The notes under the pieces: model-generated
What the model was told of the DNA's origin: nothing
Database searches by the model: none
Seen by the model: only the letters and a program-made list of their open reading frames with translations
Shown here: positions 1 through 5,878 of the stretch, in pieces
Layout: the number at the start of each line of letters is the position of its first letter
How positions within the stretch are numbered: position 1 is the first letter of the stretch
Assembly (NCBI GenBank): GCA_015487835.1
Contig: WFOY01000224.1
Coordinates: 1 to 7,531 of the forward strand
DNA: 7,531 bases
Reading direction: 5' to 3'
Origin: Aquificaceae bacterium
Lineage (GTDB): Bacteria > Aquificota > Aquificia > Aquificales > Aquificaceae
Position numbers and translations under genes: made by a program

Positions 1-439
1 AGAGGTTCGTGACCAAGAAGGCCACGCTGCCCACCATAAGCTGGTAAAGGAAAAAGGCGAGGAAGCTTATGTCTATCCTGAAGGTGGTGGACACGGCCAC
101 ACCGAAGAGAGAGAGAAGGAGTATCTGGTGTATGTCCCTTGGCTTCTTCTCCTCCAGGGCCTTTATAACTATCAGAAGAACCAAAACGTGGGCGAAGGGC
201 TGTATGGCGTTGTCCAGACTGAGTTCTGAAAGGAAGAGTATGGACACACCGAAACCCACGATCGTCAGGACCCACCTGGGAGGGTAGACCTTGAACCTGA
301 TATCGTTGAGGAGGCCGAGAAGAAATATCCCCACCCCAGGAAGCAGCACAAGGTCGTCAGCTATGCCCTGTAAGGACAGAAAACAACCGAAACCTACCAG
401 GTAGCTGAGAAGGATACTCAGCCTCTTAGCAGAGACCAC
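1..439 (-). CDS. TgpA-like transglutaminase membrane protein, N-terminal part (partial)
   Basis: Reading the minus strand from a GTG at 439..437 gives an open frame of 146 codons that leaves the window at its left edge. It begins MVSAKRLSILLSYLVG and is strongly hydrophobic, with likely membrane segments near residues 8-24, 29-45, 55-71, 81-94, 104-119 and 123-144. The segment around residues 90-120, with KALEEKKPRD followed by a hydrophobic LLLSLFG stretch, resembles the RD-containing loop of the DUF3488/TgpA N-terminal domain. In that family a multi-pass membrane region precedes an extracytoplasmic transglutaminase-like Cys-His-Asp domain. That catalytic domain would lie beyond the window, so it is inferred, not seen. 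The GTG start overlaps the end of the HD gene by 22 bp and has a purine-rich GAGGGA about 8 nt upstream. It is probably the fourth gene of the same transcript. MoxR and DUF58 genes, common partners of TgpA, are not in the window. The family call is moderately secure and the exact start less so. Confidence 0.65.
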   Translation of the reverse strand, partial: MVSAKRLSILLSYLVGFGCFLSLQGIADDLVLLPGVGIFLLGLLNDIRFKVYPPRWVLTIVGFGVSILFLSELSLDNAIQPFAHVLVLLIVIKALEEKKPRDIHQILLLSLFGVAVSTTFRIDISFLAFFLYQLMVGSVAFLVTNL

Positions 440-1548
440 GCCTCTTCCCTCAGGTCCACGTCAACGTAGATCCTGTATATCTCTATCGGCCTCAGGGAGG
501 CCACTATGTCCGAGACCTCCTCTACCCTCTGGACTCTGTCACCGTTTAGGATCAAGATCTCCTCATCGTAAGGTTCCTTGTAAACGCTGTCAAACCTGAT
601 CCTGTCGGGGGGAAGTTTATCAAGGAGTCGTTCTTTGGCCTCCTCGAACTCCTCCCTGACCTTGGTTGTGAAAACCTCTTTAAAGTGCTTCCTCCCGAAG
701 ATCCTCTCCACGTCCTCCCTGAGGTCCGGGTTTGCAAAGGCCTCCGCAAGTATGGTCGCATCGTTGGTCCTCAAGAACATGTCCATATCGGTGAAGTGTT
801 TTTCTGAGAGTATCTTCCCTATGAGGTCCAGGAGGTGTATGTTGAGTATCCTGATGACCTTGTGGAAGTAAACCTGAATGTACATAAAGTACCTTCCTAT
901 CAGGAAGTTCTCCAGAGCCCTCAGACCGCTCATGTGAACGGCGAGCTTCCCGTCGACCTCCTCTATGGTGCTGAGTAGCCTCTCGTGGTCGAAGAGCCCA
1001 TAGGACACACCGCAGAAGAAGGCGTCCCTCCTCAGGTAATCCAGCCTGTCAGATCCGAACTGCCCAGTTATGAGTGAGCTCAGCAACCTCTCCTCTTCGC
1101 TCGCCGGTTCCCCCAAAGTGATCCTGACGAGGGCCTCCACATCACCGTGATCTAAGCCCACCTCCTTCCTGAGTATGTCGTATATCTCGGTCTCCAGAAT
1201 TATCCTCCTGGTTACATCCTCGTGGCTTTTCCTCTCGGGCAGGAGGACCTCCGTAGTGTGGGAGAAGGGAGGGTGTCCGAGGTCGTGGAGGAGGCCCGCT
1301 ATCCTGACCATGGTCCTCACCTTTTCATCTTTGGAAAACGCAGTTTTGCTCACCAGCCTGTCGGTCAGGTGGAGCACACCTATGGCGTGCTCGAACCTGC
1401 TGTGCTGGGCGGAGGGAAAGACAAGATAGGCGAGCCCCAGCTGTTTTATGTGTCTAAGTCTCTGGAAAATCAGGGTGTCTACTATCCTGATCTCTTTGGG
1501 GCTCAGCCTAACGAAGCCGTAGATGGGATCGGAGATCTCCTTCTCCAC
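418..1548 (-). CDS. HD-domain phosphohydrolase, COG1078 / dGTPase-like (YwfO type)
   Basis: This 376-aa protein carries the HD-superfamily metal site typical of the SAMHD1/dGTPase-like COG1078 group. Visible hallmarks are DPIYG at residues 7-11, FQRLRHIKQLG at 28-38, the first His in RFEHAIGV (H54), the HD pair in LLHDLGHPPFSH (H88, D89, followed by H92 and H97), and the distal Asp in SDRLDYLRRD (D168). Family members hydrolyse nucleoside triphosphates, usually dNTPs, in the cytoplasm; the actual substrate here is unknown. Length is near the family norm of about 370-460 aa. The first codon is GTG, chosen because DPIYG normally sits a few residues from the N-terminus and no other start is available nearby. 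The GTG lies one base after the stop of the preceding 68-aa gene and has no good Shine-Dalgarno sequence close to it, so translation is probably coupled. Its 3' end overlaps the start of the TgpA-like gene. No catalytic residue seems to be missing. Confidence 0.92.
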   Translation of the reverse strand: MEKEISDPIYGFVRLSPKEIRIVDTLIFQRLRHIKQLGLAYLVFPSAQHSRFEHAIGVLHLTDRLVSKTAFSKDEKVRTMVRIAGLLHDLGHPPFSHTTEVLLPERKSHEDVTRRIILETEIYDILRKEVGLDHGDVEALVRITLGEPASEEERLLSSLITGQFGSDRLDYLRRDAFFCGVSYGLFDHERLLSTIEEVDGKLAVHMSGLRALENFLIGRYFMYIQVYFHKVIRILNIHLLDLIGKILSEKHFTDMDMFLRTNDATILAEAFANPDLREDVERIFGRKHFKEVFTTKVREEFEEAKERLLDKLPPDRIRFDSVYKEPYDEEILILNGDRVQRVEEVSDIVASLRPIEIYRIYVDVDLREEAWSLLRG

Positions 1549-1549
1549 C

Positions 1550-1756
1550 TCAGTTGGGCTGACCTTTGGTCCTTTCCAGATCCTTTACCCTCTTCATAGC
1601 CTGGTCGAACTTGTAAAGATGGGATGCCACGTCCTTAAGATGTCTCGCTGCCGTAAGGTAGGCCTCTCTCAGATCGGGATCGGAAGATCTCTCTGCCTTC
1701 TCCAGCAGGTTCCTGTGGAATAAGAGTAGGCTGTTTCTGAGCTGATCAAAGTCCAT
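1550..1756 (-). CDS. Small helical protein of unknown function (68 aa)
   Basis: I do not recognise this protein. Its 68 residues begin MDFDQLRNSLLLFHRN, are rich in Leu, Arg, Lys, Asp and Glu, and contain no Cys, no membrane segment and no nucleotide-binding motif. The spacing of hydrophobic residues suggests two or three amphipathic helices, such as a helical hairpin or a small adaptor. It is supported as a gene by a strong GGAGG 6 nt before the ATG, by codon use like its neighbours (AGG/AGA for Arg, CTG/CTT/CTC for Leu), and by its tight position: its stop lies one base before the GTG of the HD gene. Its first 88 bases overlap the end of the upstream 303-aa gene in another frame. It could be a separate protein acting with the HD enzyme, or the C-terminal part of the upstream protein split by a frameshift. 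Confidence 0.6.
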   Translation of the reverse strand: MDFDQLRNSLLLFHRNLLEKAERSSDPDLREAYLTAARHLKDVASHLYKFDQAMKRVKDLERTKGQPN

Positions 1757-2580
1757 CTCCTTCCTCCGAACTGTTTGATCTTACCCACAAGCCTGGATAT
1801 TATCCTCCTGAATATGCCTTTTCCATGATCGGACCTCATATGGAAGCTTACCTTTATCAAAAAGTACCGCCTGTTCCTCGAGACCTCCCTGATAAGGTTC
1901 TCAAGGTCCTTCCTCAACCTCGCCACGTTAACCCCGTAGTACACCTCTTCAAGACCGCTCAGGTTTTCCAGGGCCTTCGTCAGGTGGGTTACATCGATCT
2001 CCTTCCTGTCCGTGCACCTTCTGTAAAACTCAGATATCTCCCTGAGTGCGGTGAAGAAGGGTTCCTCCTCGGGGTACCTGAGGGACTGGTTGGAGCAGAA
2101 GTGGGAAACTTCGGGAAAGAGCTCCTCGTTGAATATGATCACAGAAAGGTAAACGGCCTCAGCTGGTGTGTTCCTCTTGGAGTAGCTCGACACCTTGCTG
2201 AGAACTGTCCAGTACTTAAGGAACCTGGAGTAAACCTCGTAGAAGATCTCCCTGTACTCAGGCAGGAAGCTGACCTTGAACCCTTCGGGTGAGTGGACCC
2301 TGAGTATGTCCTTACCGCATACGGGGTCACCGTTCGGGTCTATTAGCTGGAAGAGGTCGATCTCGAGCAGTATGTCCTGCCACATACCCTTGGTTATCTT
2401 GAAGGTCTTGTTCGCACAGCTTATCAGCTTCTCAAGGTCCACCTCGAAGCTGTTTTCCTTCCTTACCAGCTGGCAGTAGCATATGGGGTAAAGGAGAACC
2501 TCCTTCTTGGTAGGGTCCTCCACTATCTCTAAGAAGAGACTCTCCAACCTCCCCGCTTCCTGCCAGGTATCTTTGAGCAT
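1669..2580 (-). CDS. Conserved-looking protein of unknown function (303 aa), first gene of the minus-strand unit
   Basis: I cannot place this protein in a family. Its 303 residues are mostly alpha-helical in appearance, with no signal peptide and no clear membrane segment. There are six Cys in the trusted part (34, 36, 55, 88, 162, 189), including a CYC pair at 34-36; they do not form a recognisable zinc or iron-sulfur motif. Residues about 235-274 are very basic and amphipathic (for example GIFRRIISRLVGKIKQF), which could bind nucleic acid or lie on a membrane. From about residue 276 the frame runs into the downstream 68-aa gene and its codons change (TTG, TCA, TCT, TAT, ACA), so the last 28 residues are probably not under normal protein selection. 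The ATG at 2580 has no Shine-Dalgarno sequence; a -10-like TAAATT lies 6 nt upstream, so the transcript may be leaderless. It is the promoter-proximal gene of the unit that contains the HD phosphohydrolase. Confidence 0.75.
   Translation of the reverse strand: MLKDTWQEAGRLESLFLEIVEDPTKKEVLLYPICYCQLVRKENSFEVDLEKLISCANKTFKITKGMWQDILLEIDLFQLIDPNGDPVCGKDILRVHSPEGFKVSFLPEYREIFYEVYSRFLKYWTVLSKVSSYSKRNTPAEAVYLSVIIFNEELFPEVSHFCSNQSLRYPEEEPFFTALREISEFYRRCTDRKEIDVTHLTKALENLSGLEEVYYGVNVARLRKDLENLIREVSRNRRYFLIKVSFHMRSDHGKGIFRRIISRLVGKIKQFGGRRWTLISSETAYSYSTGTCWRRQRDLPIPI
1757..1767 (-). promoter_or_regulatory. Ribosome binding site of the 68-aa gene
   Basis: On the minus strand GGAGG at 1767..1763 is followed by AAGGAG and then the ATG at 1756. 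A GGAGG placed 6 nt before ATG, inside the 3' end of the upstream gene, is the main argument that the 68-aa frame is translated as a separate protein and is not simply an out-of-frame shadow. Confidence 0.6.
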
Positions 2581-2586
2581 AAGAAT

Positions 2587-2615
2587 AATTTACAGTATGG
2601 CTGATGCTCTTGCAA
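2587..2615 (-). promoter_or_regulatory. Candidate promoter of the 303-aa gene unit
   Basis: Reading the minus strand, TTGCAA (2615..2610) is followed after 17 nt by TAAATT (2592..2587). These match the sigma-70-type -35 and -10 at four positions each. Transcription would begin about 7 nt later, at or next to the A of the ATG at 2580, giving a leaderless message; this agrees with the absence of any Shine-Dalgarno sequence there. The TTGCAA is self-complementary and may also serve the opposite promoter. Sequence match only. Confidence 0.35.
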
Positions 2616-2641
2616 CGTGAGGATCAAGGCGGTTATATATT
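2610..2641 (+). promoter_or_regulatory. Candidate hfq-hflX promoter
   Basis: The same TTGCAA (2610-2615) precedes an AT-rich run in which TATATA (2634-2639, 18-nt spacer) or TATATT (2636-2641, 20-nt spacer) could be the -10. Transcription from either would start just before or within the AAGGAGGT of hfq, leaving a leader of only about 11-14 nt. The -10 position is ambiguous because of the alternating TATATAT. Confidence 0.3.
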
Positions 2642-2645
2642 AATT

Positions 2646-2653
2646 AAGGAGGT
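2646..2653 (+). promoter_or_regulatory. Strong Shine-Dalgarno sequence of hfq
   Basis: AAGGAGGT is close to a perfect match to the 16S rRNA 3' end and ends 5 nt before the ATG at 2659. It decides between that ATG and the second in-frame ATG at 2668, which would be too far away. It contrasts with the other genes at the head of transcription units in this window, which have no comparable site. Confidence 0.7.
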
Positions 2654-2658
2654 CAGGC

Positions 2659-2871
2659 ATGCTACCTATGGAGAAGGAGACCAACGTCCAGGATGAGCTG
2701 CTTAACAACCTAAAAGCTAAGGAGTCCACCGTCACCATCTACCTCACGAGAGGTAACCGGATAACGGGAAAGATCCTGGGCCACGATAAGTACACCCTGC
2801 TTCTGGACGTGGAGGGCCAGCCCCATCTGATCTACAAACACGCCATAAGCACCATAGTGGAGGGTAAATGA
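2659..2871 (+). CDS. hfq: RNA chaperone Hfq
   Basis: This is a 70-aa Sm-fold protein that forms a hexameric ring in the cytoplasm and pairs small RNAs with mRNAs. The Sm1 motif covers about residues 24-50 (TIYLTRGNRITGKIL, then D43 and TLLLDV), and Sm2 is IYKHAISTIV at 58-67, with the diagnostic YKHA. Q11 corresponds to Q8 of E. coli Hfq, and K60 and H61 to K56 and H57, so the uridine-binding proximal pore looks intact. The rim is weak: the RRER patch of E. coli aligns with KAKE. On the distal face N28, I30 and Q33 are replaced by R31, N33 and T36, and proximal F42 by Y45. The protein stops right after Sm2, with no C-terminal tail (E. coli has 102 aa). The stop overlaps the hflX start as ATGA, so the two are co-transcribed. 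The pairing hfq-hflX is widespread; miaA, often upstream, is absent here. Confidence 0.95.
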   Translation: MLPMEKETNVQDELLNNLKAKESTVTIYLTRGNRITGKILGHDKYTLLLDVEGQPHLIYKHAISTIVEGK

Positions 2872-3989
2872 GGGCTATACTGGTAGGCATATGGAATAGA
2901 GACATAACGAAGGAGGAGGCGAAGGAGTCTCTCAAGGAACTCAAGGGCCTCGTCGAGGCCGTCGGAGGCAAGACCTTAGGCTGGATACTTCAGAACAGGT
3001 CAAAACCTGACGCCAAATACTACATAGGTGCTGGCAAGGCCCAACAGATAGGCGAGATATCAAGGGGAACCGGTGCGGACGTGGTCGTCTTCGACGATCC
3101 TCTGACACCTTCCCAGGTGAGGAACCTGGAACGTATAATAGGCGTTACGGTCCTTGACAGAACGGACCTGGTGATAGAGATCTTCTCGAGCAGAGCTAAG
3201 AGCAGGGAGGCCAAGCTACAGGTTGAGCTCGCTAGGTTGACCCACGACCTTCCCAGACTGTACGGGAAGGGAAGGGCCCTCTCCAGGCTGGGTGGTGGTG
3301 TCGGGACGAGAGGTCCTGGGGAGCAGGAGGTGGAGATAAGGAGGAGGATCATAAAGAGGAGGATCCACCAGATAAAGGAGGAACTGGAGGAGATAAAGAG
3401 GAGGAGAAGGATCCAGAGAAAAAGGCGGGAGAGATCGGAGACAGGAGAACCCATCCTGAAGGTGGTGATCGTAGGCTACACGAACGCTGGGAAGTCCACA
3501 CTCCTGAAGGCGCTTACCGGTAGGGAGACCTTTACCGCAGACATGCTCTTCGCAACCTTAGACACCAAAACCTCGGCCAGGTTAGTCCCTGGCGGTATGA
3601 AGGTTCTGTTCACGGATACAGTTGGCTTCATAAAGAAGCTCCCCCCTGAGCTGATCGAGTCCTTCAAGGCTACCCTCGAGGAGGTGACTGAGGCAGACGT
3701 GATACTCCACGTGGTGGACGTATCCAACGATAGGTGGATAGATCACATACACGCGGTGAAGGAGGTGTTGAGAGAGCTGTCCGCTGAGGACAAGCCCGTG
3801 ATCTACGCCCTGAACAAGGCAGACAGGATAGTCGACAACGAGGAGGACACAGAGCACCTGCCCCATCCCGCCTTCGTCGATGGAAGGGCTGTGGTTGTGT
3901 CCGCTGAGAAAGGATGGGGTTTGGGGAACCTGATCCAGGAGATAGTTAAGATAGGGTGCGAGGTCCTGAACGCTCAGTTAGTAAAATAG
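2868..3989 (+). CDS. hflX: GTPase HflX, ribosome-splitting factor
   Basis: This 373-aa GTPase belongs to the HflX/Obg group; in E. coli HflX binds the 50S subunit and splits stalled 70S ribosomes after heat stress. The HflX-specific N-terminal domain is seen in YYIGAGKAQQI (51-61) and RLGGGVGTRGPGE (140-152). A strongly charged helical linker of Arg, Lys and Glu (about 153-192) leads to the G domain: G1 GYTNAGKS (203-210), G2 FATLDTKT (228-235), G3 DTVGF (250-254), G4 NKAD (316-319) and G5 SAEKGWG (345-351). All GTP-binding motifs are complete. It is shorter than the E. coli protein (426 aa) because little follows the G domain. The ATG overlaps the hfq stop (ATGA), with GGAGGG at 2859-2864 inside hfq; the spacing of 3 nt is short, so coupling is likely. 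The 3' end overlaps the convergent transporter gene by 12 bp. Confidence 0.96.
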   Translation: MRAILVGIWNRDITKEEAKESLKELKGLVEAVGGKTLGWILQNRSKPDAKYYIGAGKAQQIGEISRGTGADVVVFDDPLTPSQVRNLERIIGVTVLDRTDLVIEIFSSRAKSREAKLQVELARLTHDLPRLYGKGRALSRLGGGVGTRGPGEQEVEIRRRIIKRRIHQIKEELEEIKRRRRIQRKRRERSETGEPILKVVIVGYTNAGKSTLLKALTGRETFTADMLFATLDTKTSARLVPGGMKVLFTDTVGFIKKLPPELIESFKATLEEVTEADVILHVVDVSNDRWIDHIHAVKEVLRELSAEDKPVIYALNKADRIVDNEEDTEHLPHPAFVDGRAVVVSAEKGWGLGNLIQEIVKIGCEVLNAQLVK

Positions 3990-5861
3990 GACAAGAGCCA
4001 GCATCAGTATCACCACGAAGAGAACGGTCATCCCCCCACCCGCTCTCAGGTAGTCTACGGTCCTGTAGCCTCCGGGCCTCATTATCAGGGCGTTCACCTG
4101 ATGGGTGGGTATAACGAAGGTGTTGGAGGCGGACACGCCCACTATAAGGGCAGCTATCCTTGGATCCACACCGGTCTCCATAGCCATGTCCACGCAGAGG
4201 GGAACCAGGAGAACCGTAGCTCCAACGTTGGACACCACCAGGGTGAAGAAGGAGGTTAGGAGGGCAACCATAAGGTAGAAGAGATACTCGGGCAGATCCC
4301 CTGTCGCTGTTATTATGCTCCTGGCTATGAACTCGGCCGTTCCCGTCTCCCTGAAGGCTATACCGAGCGGTAGCAGACCGGCGAGCAAAAAGACCGTCAT
4401 CCAGTCAACGGCCTGGTAGGCCTCATCAACCGTAAGCACCCTGGTGATTATCATTCCCAAAGCACCCGTGAGCAGGGCTATGGACAGCTTTACGTTGAAC
4501 ACCAGGATGAGCAGTAGGGCAACCGCGAACCAGAAGGCGGCCATCTTGGCCTTCTCAGGTCTCATCACCTCACCCTTTATCTCCGTCGAGAAGGCGAGGA
4601 CGTTCCTCCTTTTAAGATCCAAGAACTTCTCCCACCTCCCGAAGAGGAGGATAGCGTCTCCCGGCATCAGGTCCATGTCCGAGAAGCCCGCGTATATAAC
4701 CTCCCCTCTCCTTACAAGGGCGACAGGGTTAACCTCGTAAACCTTCCTGAAGTTGACCTTTCTGAGGGTCTGGCCCACAAGCTCGGACCTCGGTGTCACG
4801 ATACCTTCTACAAGACCCGCGTTCACGGGGGAGAGGTCGTCGGCAAACTCCTCAAGATCGGGCTTTAGTTCCAGCCCCAGATCCTTGGCGAACCTCTCCA
4901 CCGTCTCAGGACACCCTATAACCGCTATGTCGTCCAGGGGGTCTATGGTCTCCTCCCTCGGTGGGGCGAAGTTCTTATGCCGCGTCTTCCTGTGGTAAAC
5001 GGCCACTATGGTTACCCTGTACCTCCTCCTCGCGTCTATCTCCTCAACGGTCCTGCTCTGGAAGTTGGCCGGAACGTGGAGCTCGTAAAGCCCGCATATC
5101 TCGTCGTAGGTCTGGGCGAGGTCCGGAGGCAGGAACTTACCCTCCTCGTCCCTTACCTTCTTCTTGGGAAGTATGAACCTTCCCAGAAGTATGAAGTAGA
5201 TCACGCCCCCGGCAACGAGCATGAGACCTATCGGTGTAACGGAGAATAGGTGAAAGGGTTCTAGGTTGTACATACCTATCAGGTCGTTAAGGAGTATCAG
5301 GGGGCTGGACCCCACCAGAGTGATGGTCCCTCCCAGGATCGCACAGAACCCCATCGGCATGAGGAGCCTTGATATGGGAATGTGCAGTCTCCTGGATATC
5401 CTGACGACCGCAGGGAGAAACAGGGCAGCTGCCCCTATGTTCTGCATGAAGCTGGATATAAGGGCTACGGTTCCCGATATCAGGGCTATTATCCTGGACT
5501 CGGATTTGCCTGCCAGCTTTATTATCTGGTTTGCCAGCATGTTCATTATGCCGGTCCTGTCGAGGCCCGCACCTATGATTATCACCGCTATTATCGATAC
5601 AACGGCGTTACTGCTCAGGCCACTTATAGCCTGGTCCGGCGTGACGAGACCCAGGATAGGGAGCAGGACCATCATCAGGATCCCGACCACGTCCACCCTT
5701 ATCAGCTCGGAGACAAACAGGTATATGGCCAGGGCCAGGACCTCCATAACGAGGACCTTCCTCTTGTCTATGCCTACAGTCTCCTCCACCACCTCCGGGT
5801 CTGCGAAGTAGGTGATAACTATTGGAGATACGAACAGGAGGAGCAGGATCTTTTTGATCAT
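3978..5861 (-). CDS. SLC13/DASS-type permease with two RCK_C (TrkA-C-like) domains
   Basis: This 627-aa inner-membrane protein has the architecture of bacterial SLC13-like (SAC1-type) permeases: membrane half, two cytoplasmic RCK_C-like domains, membrane half. Family matches include the RVDVVG segment followed by TPDQAISGLSS (55-84), GAGLDRTG (97-104), FMQNIGAAALFLP (138-150) and GGTITLVGSSP (177-187) in the first half. The second half has SNVGATVLLVP (544-554) and ASNTFVIPTHQVNALIMRPGGY (578-599). The paired helical hairpins with N-rich turns correspond to the Na+/substrate sites of the DASS fold. RCK_C-like domains occupy about 250-335 and 345-425; the second has the typical TPRSELVGQTL and LMPGD signatures. 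An additional hydrophobic helix at residues 4-19 and a short acidic loop precede the usual first segment. The substrate (sulfate, another anion or a dicarboxylate) cannot be read from sequence. The ATG at 5861 lacks a Shine-Dalgarno sequence, and TATAAT lies 9 nt upstream. Confidence 0.88.
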   Translation of the reverse strand: MIKKILLLLFVSPIVITYFADPEVVEETVGIDKRKVLVMEVLALAIYLFVSELIRVDVVGILMMVLLPILGLVTPDQAISGLSSNAVVSIIAVIIIGAGLDRTGIMNMLANQIIKLAGKSESRIIALISGTVALISSFMQNIGAAALFLPAVVRISRRLHIPISRLLMPMGFCAILGGTITLVGSSPLILLNDLIGMYNLEPFHLFSVTPIGLMLVAGGVIYFILLGRFILPKKKVRDEEGKFLPPDLAQTYDEICGLYELHVPANFQSRTVEEIDARRRYRVTIVAVYHRKTRHKNFAPPREETIDPLDDIAVIGCPETVERFAKDLGLELKPDLEEFADDLSPVNAGLVEGIVTPRSELVGQTLRKVNFRKVYEVNPVALVRRGEVIYAGFSDMDLMPGDAILLFGRWEKFLDLKRRNVLAFSTEIKGEVMRPEKAKMAAFWFAVALLLILVFNVKLSIALLTGALGMIITRVLTVDEAYQAVDWMTVFLLAGLLPLGIAFRETGTAEFIARSIITATGDLPEYLFYLMVALLTSFFTLVVSNVGATVLLVPLCVDMAMETGVDPRIAALIVGVSASNTFVIPTHQVNALIMRPGGYRTVDYLRAGGGMTVLFVVILMLALVLFY

Positions 5862-5863
5862 TT

Positions 5864-5872
5864 TGAGAAAAT
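5864..5872 (+). promoter_or_regulatory. Possible extended -10 for the exonuclease gene
   Basis: TGAGAAAAT fits the extended -10 pattern TGn followed by a -10 hexamer (GAAAAT, four of six matches). Its predicted start lies about 7 nt on, at the A of the exonuclease ATG at 5879, which would make that transcript leaderless. The gene has no Shine-Dalgarno sequence. Weak match, offered as the simplest explanation for how the gene is expressed. Confidence 0.2.
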
Positions 5873-5878
5873 TATAAT
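5871..5878. promoter_or_regulatory. Palindromic -10 element between the transporter and exonuclease genes
   Basis: ATTATAAT at 5871-5878 is its own reverse complement and therefore contains a consensus TATAAT on both strands: 5873-5878 on plus and 5876..5871 on minus. On the minus strand transcription would begin about 1-3 nt before the ATG of the transporter gene at 5861. On the plus strand the box touches the exonuclease ATG at 5879, so a start about 7 nt later would lie inside the gene. It therefore fits best as the minus-strand -10. No good -35 was seen on either side. Confidence 0.45.

Noticed and set aside
69..287. 72-codon plus-strand frame near the left edge
   Set aside because: The minus strand here encodes a continuous hydrophobic protein with TgpA-like features that explains the region better.
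1825..2292. 155-codon plus-strand open frame opposite the 303-aa gene
   Set aside because: It has no Shine-Dalgarno sequence and no recognisable motif, and its composition is as expected for the complement of the minus-strand gene.
2668..2670. Second in-frame ATG of hfq as the true start
   Set aside because: It would be 14 nt beyond the AAGGAGGT site, whereas the ATG at 2659 has correct spacing.
3331..3435. Repeated GAGGAGG/ATAAAGAGG units that look like a short tandem repeat
   Set aside because: They encode the charged Arg/Lys/Glu helical linker of HflX, which is repetitive in protein sequence throughout the family; purine-rich codons explain the DNA pattern.
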